A DNA stretch of 64,000 nt, from NCBI GenBank assembly GCA_017539045.1, contig JAFYHS010000001.1, forward strand, positions 55,390-119,389, given 5' to 3'. The position numbers were made by a program, and so were the translations under genes. The stretch is from Bacteroidales bacterium. Lineage in GTDB: Bacteria > Bacteroidota > Bacteroidia > Bacteroidales > F082. The notes under the pieces are model-generated. The model saw nothing but the letters and a program-made list of their open reading frames with translations, had not been told where the DNA came from and did no database searches. Positions 1-6,897 of this stretch are shown here, piece by piece (position 1 is the first letter of the stretch; each line of letters starts with the position of its first letter).

Positions 1-488
1 CACTGAATGACGGCGCTTGGAAGAATTATGGTTGGATCATCGTCACTCAAGACGCCCACCCGGCCAACCACTGCTCTTTTGTTGAGCAAGGCGGTGTGTT
101 TCCGCCTCACTGCGTGCAAGGCACCGAAGGCATGAACGTATACCCCGCCCTCCAAGAAGTGCTGACGGCCATCACGCCCAACATCCCGAACATCCATTAC
201 ATGCAAAAGGGTGACCTCGCAGAAAAAGAGGAGTTCAGCATCTTCCAAAACGAACGTAGCGGTGCAAAACTTCGTGCCGTCATCGAGCAAGAAAAGTTTG
301 AAGGCATCGACGTGTGCGGCATCGCCACGGACTATTGCGTTTATGAGACCACCAAAGACCTGATGGCCTTCTATCCTGCCAACCAAATCCGCATCGTGAC
401 CAACTGCCTTGCCGCCGTCGACGATACCGACACCAAACTCGCCGACCTGATGAAGGAAAACGGCATCGAAGGCATTGAGTTTGAATAA
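1..488 (+). CDS. pncA: Nicotinamidase, 3' part (5' end outside window)
   Basis: This is the C-terminal part of an isochorismatase-fold nicotinamidase, which deamidates nicotinamide to nicotinate for NAD salvage in the cytoplasm. The frame is open from base 3 to the TAA at 486-488. Visible family motifs are TQDAHPANHCSF, then FPPHCVQGTEG, and the nucleophile-cysteine segment VCGIATDYCVYETTKD near the C-terminus. The Asp of the catalytic triad lies upstream of the window. A GTG at 96 is internal and not a real start. The next gene begins 6 nt downstream on the same strand, so the two are probably cotranscribed. Family assignment is firm; substrate is inferred from the motifs. Confidence 0.9.
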   Translation, partial: LNDGAWKNYGWIIVTQDAHPANHCSFVEQGGVFPPHCVQGTEGMNVYPALQEVLTAITPNIPNIHYMQKGDLAEKEEFSIFQNERSGAKLRAVIEQEKFEGIDVCGIATDYCVYETTKDLMAFYPANQIRIVTNCLAAVDDTDTKLADLMKENGIEGIEFE

Positions 489-494
489 ACAAAC

Positions 495-1514
495 ATGAGC
501 AAATTCAAAGCATTTTGCCAACGCAAGGGCGTCGACATGACCTGGAAGGCCTATTTTGTCGACGCTCTTGGTGCTATGGCGCTGGGCTTGTTTGCCTCGT
601 TGCTCATCGGCACCATCTTCCAGACTTTGGGCGACAAGACGGGCATTGAAGCCTTCGAAACCATCGCCAAATATGCCAAGGCCGCCACGGGAGCCGCTAT
701 CGCTGTCGCCATTGCCTACAAACTCGGTTGCGAGGGTTTGGTGCTATTCAGCGCCATCGCCGTAGGTATCGCCGGTAACGAGTTGGGCGGACCCATGGGT
801 GCCTATGTCGCCGTCATCGTGGCCATTGAATTGGGCAAGATGGTCTATAAAGAGACCCAGGTCGACATCCTCGTGACCCCTGCCGTCGTCATCATCAGCG
901 GCGTGCTCATGGCCTACCTCGCCGGTGCACCCATACAAAAGGTAATGACCGCCCTAGGCAATTTCATCGAGAATGCCACCCAGATGCAGCCCTTATTGAT
1001 GGGCATTGTCGTCTCAGTGGTTATCGGCTCAGTGCTCACCCTGCCCATCAGCTCGGCAGCCATCTGCCTTGCCATCGGTTTGGGCGGCATCGCGGGCGGC
1101 GCTGCCACAGCAGGCTGCTGTGCCCAGATGATCGGCTTCGCCGTGTTGAGTTTCAGGGAAAACCGCTGGGGTGGACTGGTGGCACAAGGTCTCGGCACCT
1201 CCATGTTACAGATGGGTAACATCGTGAAGAATCCTAAGATCTGGATTCCCGTGCTGCTTACTTCTGCCATCACGGGACCTATCTCCACCTGTATCTTCCA
1301 CTTGGAAAACATCCCTATCGGCTCCGGCATGGGTACCTGCGGCCTCGTCGGTCCCATCGGTATCTATACCGCCATGCCCGAAGGCGGCATGAACATGTGG
1401 ATTGGCATGGCTTTGGTCTGCTTCGTGCTACCCGCAGTGCTTACATGGATTTTCGGCCTGATACTAAGAAAGATAGGCTGGATCAAGGAAGGCGACCTCA
1501 AAATCGACTGCTGA
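495..1514 (+). CDS. PfoR-like / PTS EIIC family 2 membrane protein
   Basis: This 339-residue polytopic membrane protein has about ten hydrophobic segments rich in small residues. It resembles the EIIC-type family (Pfam PTS_EIIC_2) that includes clostridial PfoR. Conserved-looking stretches are the glycine-rich segment around GNELGGPMGAYVAV and the late LVGPIGIYTAMPEGG. No EIIA, EIIB, HPr or EI gene is nearby, so a classic sugar phosphotransferase role is unsupported. It lies 6 nt after the nicotinamidase gene and overlaps recX by one base, suggesting an operon. Met15 at 537 is an alternative start. Its substrate is unknown; a link to the NAD-salvage neighbour is only guilt by association. Confidence 0.75.
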   Translation: MSKFKAFCQRKGVDMTWKAYFVDALGAMALGLFASLLIGTIFQTLGDKTGIEAFETIAKYAKAATGAAIAVAIAYKLGCEGLVLFSAIAVGIAGNELGGPMGAYVAVIVAIELGKMVYKETQVDILVTPAVVIISGVLMAYLAGAPIQKVMTALGNFIENATQMQPLLMGIVVSVVIGSVLTLPISSAAICLAIGLGGIAGGAATAGCCAQMIGFAVLSFRENRWGGLVAQGLGTSMLQMGNIVKNPKIWIPVLLTSAITGPISTCIFHLENIPIGSGMGTCGLVGPIGIYTAMPEGGMNMWIGMALVCFVLPAVLTWIFGLILRKIGWIKEGDLKIDC

Positions 1515-1993
1515 TGCCGAAAACGCCTGCCAAACCGCTCTCGCCCGACCAAGTGTTGGACAAGATGGCCAAGTATTGTGCCTACCAGGAGCGTTGTGTC
1601 AAGGATGTCAAGGACAAGCTGAAGACCTTTGACATCGCCGAAGAGGAAAAAACCAAAATCCTAGATTACCTTTTGGGCAACCGCTTCGTCAATGACGAGA
1701 GGTTTGCCAAAAGCTTTGTGCGCGGCAAAGTCAACCAAAGCGGCTGGGGCATGAACAAAATCCGTTTCCACCTTATCCAAAAAGGCATCGCCAAAGAGCT
1801 CATCGACGAAGCATTGGGGCAAACCGACGAAGAGGCATACCGCCAACGTCTAATAGACATCCTAAAAGCGAAGGCCAAGACCGTAAAAGCCGCTTCCGAT
1901 TTCGAAAAAAAGCGCAAGCTGGCTGCCTACGCCATGCAGAAAGGTTTTGAAGGTTCTTTGGTTTGGGAGGTCTTGAAGGAATTTGGAATATAG
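1514..1993 (+). CDS. recX: Regulatory protein RecX
   Basis: This 159-residue protein is a RecX-family modulator of RecA filaments. The sequence shows the three-helix repeats of the family: an N-terminal segment with CAYQERCVKDVKDKL, then the hallmark NDERFAKSFVRGKVNQSGWG followed by KIRFHLIQKGI. I start it at the ATG overlapping the upstream stop (TGATG), because the longer open frame upstream lies inside the membrane-protein gene. RecX-type proteins bind and usually inhibit RecA. recA is not in this window. The promoter of the next gene overlaps its 3' end. Confidence 0.88.
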   Translation: MPKTPAKPLSPDQVLDKMAKYCAYQERCVKDVKDKLKTFDIAEEEKTKILDYLLGNRFVNDERFAKSFVRGKVNQSGWGMNKIRFHLIQKGIAKELIDEALGQTDEEAYRQRLIDILKAKAKTVKAASDFEKKRKLAAYAMQKGFEGSLVWEVLKEFGI

Positions 1994-2011
1994 AGTTTTT
2001 TTGTATCTTTG
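1983..2011 (+). promoter_or_regulatory. Bacteroidota promoter for the LytTR gene
   Basis: The -33-like TTG (1983-1985) and -7 box TATCTTTG (2004-2011) are separated by 18 bp, which fits the Bacteroidota sigma-ABfr consensus. It starts inside the end of recX, 22 bp before the LytTR ATG. Confidence 0.65.
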
Positions 2012-2032
2012 CCGTCCAATCCAGAGTAAACG

Positions 2033-2920
2033 ATGAAATACCCAAAACGACTGATAACACAAACGCCTGAATGCCTGACAGAGCCTGTCAGCCAGTCGAT
2101 TAACGTCATCATCTCGACTTTGTTTGCTCTCGTTTTCCTAACCGCCTATGTCCCTTTTTCGGCCACCGCTTGGTTTCAAGTCGGAAGAGGAAGCTATTTC
2201 TTCACCACCTTGGCATTCGTGGGCACTGGCACCTTGTTTCTTGCCCTCAGCCGTACGCTGATGACATGGCTCGTCAAGAAGATGCGCCATTTCCCGTTTT
2301 GGTTCTATATCCTATGGCTTTTCCTTGAAATTGTGTTGATCTCGGTGTTTTACACCTTCCTCTCCTATTTCCAGATACAACCAACAGGAGGCGAAAGCTA
2401 TGGATTTGCGTACATCTTGGCCAAAAGTTTCCTCGTTACCCTAGTCGCATTGGGTGTCCCTTACACCGTTACCGACTTGGTTATCCTTTTGAAAGACACG
2501 CAACAGCGACTCATGCTTACCAAGAGCGATACAGTGGAGTCGGATGACGAGGTGATGCCCCAACACACTGAGATCATCAACCTAATGGACAACAACGGTA
2601 ACCTGAAGTTGTCTGTCAAACTCGACAACCTCTACTACATCAAGGCGGAGGACAACTATATCAACGTGTTTTACCAGCGTAGCGGTGCCATCGCCAGCTA
2701 TATGCTACGTTGCAAGATGCAGACCATCGCCGACAACTGTGTGGACTCCAGCTCGTTGATGCGTTGCCACCGTTCCTATATCGTCAACATCAACAAGGTA
2801 AGCGTGCTCCACAACGAGGCCGACGGCTTCGTCATCGATTTCGAGCGCGAGGGATTGGATTCAGTACCTGTTTCCAAGACCTATTCGGCAAAGGTTCTGG
2901 AAGCCTTCAATAAGAAATAA
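2033..2920 (+). CDS. Membrane-anchored LytTR-domain transcriptional regulator
   Basis: This 295-residue protein has four predicted membrane helices (about residues 24-43, 55-80, 88-112 and 125-153). A cytoplasmic linker follows, then a C-terminal LytTR DNA-binding domain (about 190-290) with the typical LDNLYYIKAEDNYINVFY and MRCHRSYIVNINKV motifs. There is no receiver domain, so it is not a classical response regulator. Such membrane LytTR proteins presumably sense an envelope or membrane signal directly. No histidine kinase adjoins it. It has its own upstream promoter and is followed by a strong bidirectional terminator, so it is probably monocistronic. Targets are unknown. Confidence 0.85.
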   Translation: MKYPKRLITQTPECLTEPVSQSINVIISTLFALVFLTAYVPFSATAWFQVGRGSYFFTTLAFVGTGTLFLALSRTLMTWLVKKMRHFPFWFYILWLFLEIVLISVFYTFLSYFQIQPTGGESYGFAYILAKSFLVTLVALGVPYTVTDLVILLKDTQQRLMLTKSDTVESDDEVMPQHTEIINLMDNNGNLKLSVKLDNLYYIKAEDNYINVFYQRSGAIASYMLRCKMQTIADNCVDSSSLMRCHRSYIVNINKVSVLHNEADGFVIDFEREGLDSVPVSKTYSAKVLEAFNKK

Positions 2921-2923
2921 ATG

Positions 2924-2954
2924 AAAAGCCCCGCCAAACGGCGAGGCTTTTCTT
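2924..2954. terminator. Bidirectional terminator, LytTR gene / fabG
   Basis: AAAAGCC (2924-2930) pairs with GGCTTTT (2945-2951). The stem continues as CGCC/GGCG past one mismatch, with an AAAC loop. A-rich and U-rich flanks on both sides let it serve both converging genes. Confidence 0.85.
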
Positions 2955-2980
2955 CTGCAATCGTTTTCAAATTTGTTTTC

Positions 2981-3727
2981 TTAGCAATTCATGCCGCCAC
3001 AGCAGTGGATGACTTGGCCCGTGACATACGAACTGAGGTCGGAGGCGAGGAAGAGGGCCACATTGGCCACATCTTCGGGGGTGCCACCGCGACGCAGCGG
3101 GATGAGGCTTTCCCATGCCTTACGGACGTCCTCAGGAAGGGCATTGGTCATGGCAGTGATGATGAAACCAGGAGCAATGGCGTTGTGACGGATGTTGCGC
3201 ACGCCCATCTCCTTAGCCGCACTCTTGGTGAAGCCGATGATACCGGCTTTCGAGGCGCTGTAGTTGCATTGGTTAGCATTGCCTGAGACACCCACCACCG
3301 AACTCATGTTGATGACACTACCACCAGCCTGCTTCCACATGACAGGCTGCACGGCCTTGGTGAAGTTGAACACCGACTTGAGATTCACATTGATGACGGC
3401 ATCCCACTGTTCCTCGGTCATGCGCTTCAGCGCGGTGTCCTTGGTGATACCGGCATTGTTGACGAGGATATCGATACGGCCGAAATCCTTGACGATTTCG
3501 TCGACGACTTGGTGCGTCTCCTCGAAGTTGGCGGCGTTGGAGGCGTAAGCCTTGACTTTCACGCCAAGAGCTGCCAGTTCCTTTTCCGTTTCCATGACGA
3601 CATCGTTCAGAGCGATATCGGTGAAGGCGATGTTGCAGCCTTCTTGGGCAAAGCGCATGGCGATGGCCTTGCCGATGCCACGACCGGCTCCCGTAATCAG
3701 AGCCACTTTATTGTCTAATAATCCCAT
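2981..3727 (-). CDS. fabG: 3-oxoacyl-[ACP] reductase FabG
   Basis: This short-chain dehydrogenase reduces 3-oxoacyl-ACP with NADPH in fatty-acid elongation. With the start MGLLDNK it is 248 residues, the usual FabG length. A further upstream in-frame Met would overlap acpP and adds only non-conserved residues. Visible motifs are the cofactor site TGAGRGIG (12-19), NNAG (90-93) and the catalytic Ser142/143, Tyr156 and Lys160 (NYSASK). It is the last gene of the fabH-fabF-fabZ-acpP-fabG cluster, 10 nt after acpP, and ends at a strong terminator. Assignment is firm; the exact acyl substrates of this cluster are inferred. Confidence 0.93.
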   Translation of the reverse strand: MGLLDNKVALITGAGRGIGKAIAMRFAQEGCNIAFTDIALNDVVMETEKELAALGVKVKAYASNAANFEETHQVVDEIVKDFGRIDILVNNAGITKDTALKRMTEEQWDAVINVNLKSVFNFTKAVQPVMWKQAGGSVINMSSVVGVSGNANQCNYSASKAGIIGFTKSAAKEMGVRNIRHNAIAPGFIITAMTNALPEDVRKAWESLIPLRRGGTPEDVANVALFLASDLSSYVTGQVIHCCGGMNC

Positions 3728-3737
3728 GATTTCTCTT

Positions 3738-3983
3738 TTATTTGGTTCTATTTTTGTATCTTTCAATCAGTTCATACAAGTCGCCGACGGTCTTGACTTT
3801 GGCCGTGTCGTCTTCGGTGAACTTCACGTTGAATTCGTGTTCCAGAATCATAGAAAGCTCGACGAAATCCAACGAATCGGCACCCAAATCGTTGAAGAAG
3901 TTCTTCTCCGGCGTAATTTCGCTCTCGCTAATGTTCAGCTTAGTAGCGATTAACGCCCTCGTCTTGTCTTGTATCGTAGCCAT
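3738..3983 (-). CDS. acpP: Acyl carrier protein
   Basis: This 81-residue acidic carrier protein has the phosphopantetheine site GADSLDFVEL, with the modified Ser at position 37. I start at MATIQDK; an alternative Met three codons earlier exists. It carries the growing acyl chain between the fatty-acid enzymes encoded on both sides (fabZ 17 nt upstream, fabG 10 nt downstream). The EKNFFNDLG lead-in and the EHEFNVKFTEDD helix are typical of fatty-acid ACPs rather than of standalone peptidyl carriers. Whether it is the cell's only ACP cannot be judged from this window. Confidence 0.93.
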   Translation of the reverse strand: MATIQDKTRALIATKLNISESEITPEKNFFNDLGADSLDFVELSMILEHEFNVKFTEDDTAKVKTVGDLYELIERYKNRTK

Positions 3984-4000
3984 AACGCACAAAATTACAA

Positions 4001-4426
4001 TTATTTTCTCGTATCCGGCAACAAAGCGAAAGAAAGTTCACCTTTTACGCACATCTTTCCACCTACGCTGAGCATGGCAGAGCAGATGTAGATGTTGGCA
4101 CGATGATAGGTCAGCGTGGCTTCCACCTCGACGGTGTCGCCTGGCTTGACGCTGTTCTTGAAACGCACCTTATCGATACCGGTATAGAAAGTCAGCTTGC
4201 CGATGAGGTCGTCTTTCATCAGCAGGGCGCACGACTGGGCCATAATCTCACAAAGGATGACGCCAGGCACGACGGGTTCGCCAGGGAAATGGCCTTTCAG
4301 GAAAAACTCCTCGCCCGTCACATGGTACTTGGAATGGGCCACATGGTTCTCGTCGAGGGTCATCTCGTCGACCAGGAGCATAGGCTCGCGGTGCGGGAGA
4401 TACTGTTTGATTTCGTCTCTGTTCAT
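4001..4426 (-). CDS. fabZ: 3-hydroxyacyl-[ACP] dehydratase FabZ
   Basis: This 141-residue hot-dog-fold dehydratase converts 3-hydroxyacyl-ACP to trans-2-enoyl-ACP. The signature LPHREPMLLVD is followed by the catalytic-His motif GHFPGEPVVPGV and the acidic partner in ILCEIMAQS. Its length matches stand-alone FabZ. It is distinct from the LpxC-FabZ fusion common in Bacteroidota, so the organism may hold two FabZ domains; that second copy is not in this window. It sits between fabF (19 nt) and acpP (17 nt). Confidence 0.92.
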   Translation of the reverse strand: MNRDEIKQYLPHREPMLLVDEMTLDENHVAHSKYHVTGEEFFLKGHFPGEPVVPGVILCEIMAQSCALLMKDDLIGKLTFYTGIDKVRFKNSVKPGDTVEVEATLTYHRANIYICSAMLSVGGKMCVKGELSFALLPDTRK

Positions 4427-4445
4427 ATTGTTGATTGTTGTGTTG

Positions 4446-5690
4446 TTATTTCACTTTACGGACTGCTAGACAAGCATTATGTCCGCCGAAGCCCAAGGAA
4501 TTGGAGATGGCGATGTCCAAATCCACCTTGAGAGGTTTGTTAGGCGTGTAGTCGAGGTCGCACTCGGGATCAGGTTCGTCCAAGCCAATGGTCGGAGGAA
4601 CGATGCCGTTGTTCAGAGCCATCACGCTGATAACAAGCTCAATGGCACCAGCAGCGCCGAGGGCATGACCCATCTCCGACTTGGTGGAGCTGATATGGGC
4701 CTTGTGGGCTTCCTCTTCACCCATCGCAATTTTGATGGCTTTGGTCTCGCCGCTATCGTTCATCGGCGTGCCCGTACCGTGGGCGTTGATGTAGATGCTC
4801 TCACCCGCCTTGAATTGGGCTTCTTCAAGAGCTTGCTTGATGGCCAGGCTTTGAGTGGTGCCATCAGGACGTGGAGCCGTGCTATGGTAGGCATCGCATG
4901 AGTTGCCGTAACCGCATAGCTCAGCATAGATCTTGGCACCGCGTTGCTTGGCGTGTTCATACTCCTCAAGGAGCACGATGCCCGAGCCTTCGGCAATGAC
5001 AAAGCCAGCGCGGTTCTTATTGAATGGCAGAGAAGCATACTTGGGGTCTTCCGACTTCGTCAAAGCCTTGCAGTTGGCAAAGCCACCGATGGAGACGGGG
5101 TTGATGCCAGCTTCCGAGCCACCCGCGATGACGGCATCGGCATAACCGTGTTTGATGGCACGGTAGGCCTCACCGATGCTGTGGGTACCCGTGGCGCAAG
5201 CCGTCACGATGGGCACGCAGGGACCTTGGGCGTTGTAGCGGATGGCCACGCTGCCTGAGGCTTGGTTGCCAATCATGGTCGGGATCATCAAAGGAGAAAT
5301 CCAACGTGCACCTTCATCGTAATAGGTCTTGACACCGCGCATAATCGTGTCAAAACCACCGATGCCTGAACCGACATACACGCCCAGACGGTCGGGGCTC
5401 ATCTGCATGTCCTCGTTGTCTTTCATGGCCTGGTAGGCAGCAGCCAAGGTATAGACTGCAAAACGGTCGTTACGTTTTACGAAGCCTTTGTCGACACCAC
5501 AAGCCTCGGGGTTGAAGTCCTTCAGCTCAGCCGCAATCTTCACGGGAAGATCGGTGGTATCAAACGATTTGATGAAGTCGATGCCACAATAGCCCTTCAT
5601 CAGGTTATCCCAAATGGTCGGCAGGTCGTTGCCAATCGGCGAAACTGCACCCATGCCTGTAATAACTACTCTTCTATTATTATTTTCCAT
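4446..5690 (-). CDS. fabF: 3-oxoacyl-[ACP] synthase II (KAS II)
   Basis: This 414-residue thiolase-fold condensing enzyme extends acyl-ACP with malonyl-ACP. The Cys-His-His triad is complete: Cys165 in VTACATGTH, His304 in NAHGTGTPMND and His342 in KSEMGHALGAAG. Length and motifs are those of normal FabF, not of a chain-length factor, which would lack the Cys. It is translated from a start 34 nt after fabH and belongs to the same transcript. Confidence is high for the family. Confidence 0.94.
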   Translation of the reverse strand: MENNNRRVVITGMGAVSPIGNDLPTIWDNLMKGYCGIDFIKSFDTTDLPVKIAAELKDFNPEACGVDKGFVKRNDRFAVYTLAAAYQAMKDNEDMQMSPDRLGVYVGSGIGGFDTIMRGVKTYYDEGARWISPLMIPTMIGNQASGSVAIRYNAQGPCVPIVTACATGTHSIGEAYRAIKHGYADAVIAGGSEAGINPVSIGGFANCKALTKSEDPKYASLPFNKNRAGFVIAEGSGIVLLEEYEHAKQRGAKIYAELCGYGNSCDAYHSTAPRPDGTTQSLAIKQALEEAQFKAGESIYINAHGTGTPMNDSGETKAIKIAMGEEEAHKAHISSTKSEMGHALGAAGAIELVISVMALNNGIVPPTIGLDEPDPECDLDYTPNKPLKVDLDIAISNSLGFGGHNACLAVRKVK

Positions 5691-5724
5691 TTTCTCTAAA
5701 CTCTAAACTTTAAACTCTAAACTC

Positions 5725-6678
5725 TTAAAACTCCCATTCCCACAGGCAGGCGGCGGAAACGAAACCAGCACCAAAGGCGCTCATGATAATCTTGTCACCT
5801 TCTTTGATCTTGCCTGCTCTCAGCATTTCGTCAAGCATGATCGGGATGCTGGCCGATGAGGTGTTGCCGTACTTCTCGATGACAGTGGGATATTTCTCTT
5901 CGGGACCACCGATGATATGGCGGATGCCTTCGATGATACGCTTGTTGGCCTGATGCAACAGGAACCAAGTAATATCCTCGTGGGTCAGATGGTTGTAATC
6001 CAACACATTCTGGATATCTTTGGCCGACTCGGTAACGGCAGTCTTGAACAACTCCTTACCTTTCATCACCAAGGGTTGACCTTTCACATAGTGCTGTTCG
6101 AAAGGCGTCGTTTCCATGCCACGTTCATAGTAAAGCACATCGCGGTCGCTGATCATAGTGAGTTTCACGTCTTTGAAGGCATTGCCGGCGGTCAGCACCA
6201 CGGCACCAGCGCCGTCGCCAAAGAGGACGCTGCAGTCTCTTTCATGCCAGTTGCAGTATTTGGTGGGCTCTTCAGCACACAATATTAATATATTCTTCGC
6301 ATGACCGGCTTTCATCATGCCGTCGGCGAGCATCAAGGCGTTGACAAAGCCAGCGCAAGCCACGTTGATGTCGAGGCCGGCACAGTTGAGGCCAATACGT
6401 TTTTGCACGATGCAACTCAATCCTGGAGTGATGTGACGGTTAGCCACATTCGAGACCAAGAGGAAGTCGATCTGCTCGGGACGCAAGCCCGAGGCGTTGA
6501 TGGCCTTTGTGGCGGCCTCAACAGCCAAGTCATACAAATCTTCGGTGGATAAAAGATGGCGGGCTTGAATACCCGTTCTGGTCGAAATCCAAGTGTCGTT
6601 GGTGTCCAAGAAAGTCGCCAAGTCGTCGTTGGTGACGGTGAGGGACGGCAACGCGCTTCCAGTTCCAATTATTTTCAT
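5725..6678 (-). CDS. fabH: 3-oxoacyl-[ACP] synthase III (KAS III)
   Basis: This 317-residue condensing enzyme starts fatty-acid synthesis by joining an acyl-CoA primer to malonyl-ACP. The Cys-His-Asn triad is intact: Cys108 (VACAGF), His242 (LLHQAN) and Asn272 (YGNTSSASIP). FGDGAGAVVL is also present. It is the first gene of the five-gene cluster, with a -7 box 47 bp upstream and a set of direct repeats beyond that. KAS III homologues also serve polyketide-like and aryl-polyene pathways. The simple FabH-FabF-FabZ-ACP-FabG set favours ordinary fatty-acid synthesis. Confidence 0.93.
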   Translation of the reverse strand: MKIIGTGSALPSLTVTNDDLATFLDTNDTWISTRTGIQARHLLSTEDLYDLAVEAATKAINASGLRPEQIDFLLVSNVANRHITPGLSCIVQKRIGLNCAGLDINVACAGFVNALMLADGMMKAGHAKNILILCAEEPTKYCNWHERDCSVLFGDGAGAVVLTAGNAFKDVKLTMISDRDVLYYERGMETTPFEQHYVKGQPLVMKGKELFKTAVTESAKDIQNVLDYNHLTHEDITWFLLHQANKRIIEGIRHIIGGPEEKYPTVIEKYGNTSSASIPIMLDEMLRAGKIKEGDKIIMSAFGAGFVSAACLWEWEF

Positions 6679-6724
6679 TTCGTTTCGATTAAATTAAAAA
6701 CTCGTCTTCAATTTTAAAACGCCG

Positions 6725-6732
6725 CAAAAGTA
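6725..6732 (-). promoter_or_regulatory. -7 box of the fabH cluster promoter
   Basis: Read on the minus strand the sequence is TACTTTTG followed by C, a full match to TAnnTTTG. It lies about 47 bp before the fabH ATG. No clear TTG is seen at the -33 spacing, which hints at activator dependence. Confidence 0.55.
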
Positions 6733-6760
6733 CAGCATCACCTTACACCGCGGGAAAAAT

Positions 6761-6831
6761 GTGCCGAATACGGGCCGAATGTGGCGAAATTCCCGCATTT
6801 GTGGCGAAATTTGTGCATTTTTGTGGCGAAA
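6761..6831. repeat. Direct repeats GTGGCGAAA upstream of the fabH promoter
   Basis: There are three exact copies of GTGGCGAAA at 6781, 6801 and 6823, and a degenerate copy GTGCCGAA at 6761. Spacings are 20, 20 and 22 bp, close to two helical turns. GCATTT precedes the last two exact copies. The array lies upstream of the fabH -7 box, where an activator would bind. Confidence 0.7.
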
Positions 6832-6845
6832 ACGCCAAAATTAAA

Positions 6846-6875
6846 CAAAAAGAGACGCGAGTTTTTCGCGTCTCT
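6846..6875 (-). terminator. Terminator of the beta-barrel receptor gene
   Basis: AGAGACGCG (6851-6859) pairs with CGCGTCTCT (6867-6875). On the minus strand the hairpin is followed by TTTTTG and TTT. It begins 22 bp after the receptor stop codon. Confidence 0.8.
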
Positions 6876-6897
6876 GTGGTGAATTATGGGCTGATTT

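Noticed and set aside
6761-6831. The GTGGCGAAA repeats as a small CRISPR or a tandem microsatellite.
   Set aside because: The units are only 9 bp with short variable spacers; they fit a regulator-binding array better.
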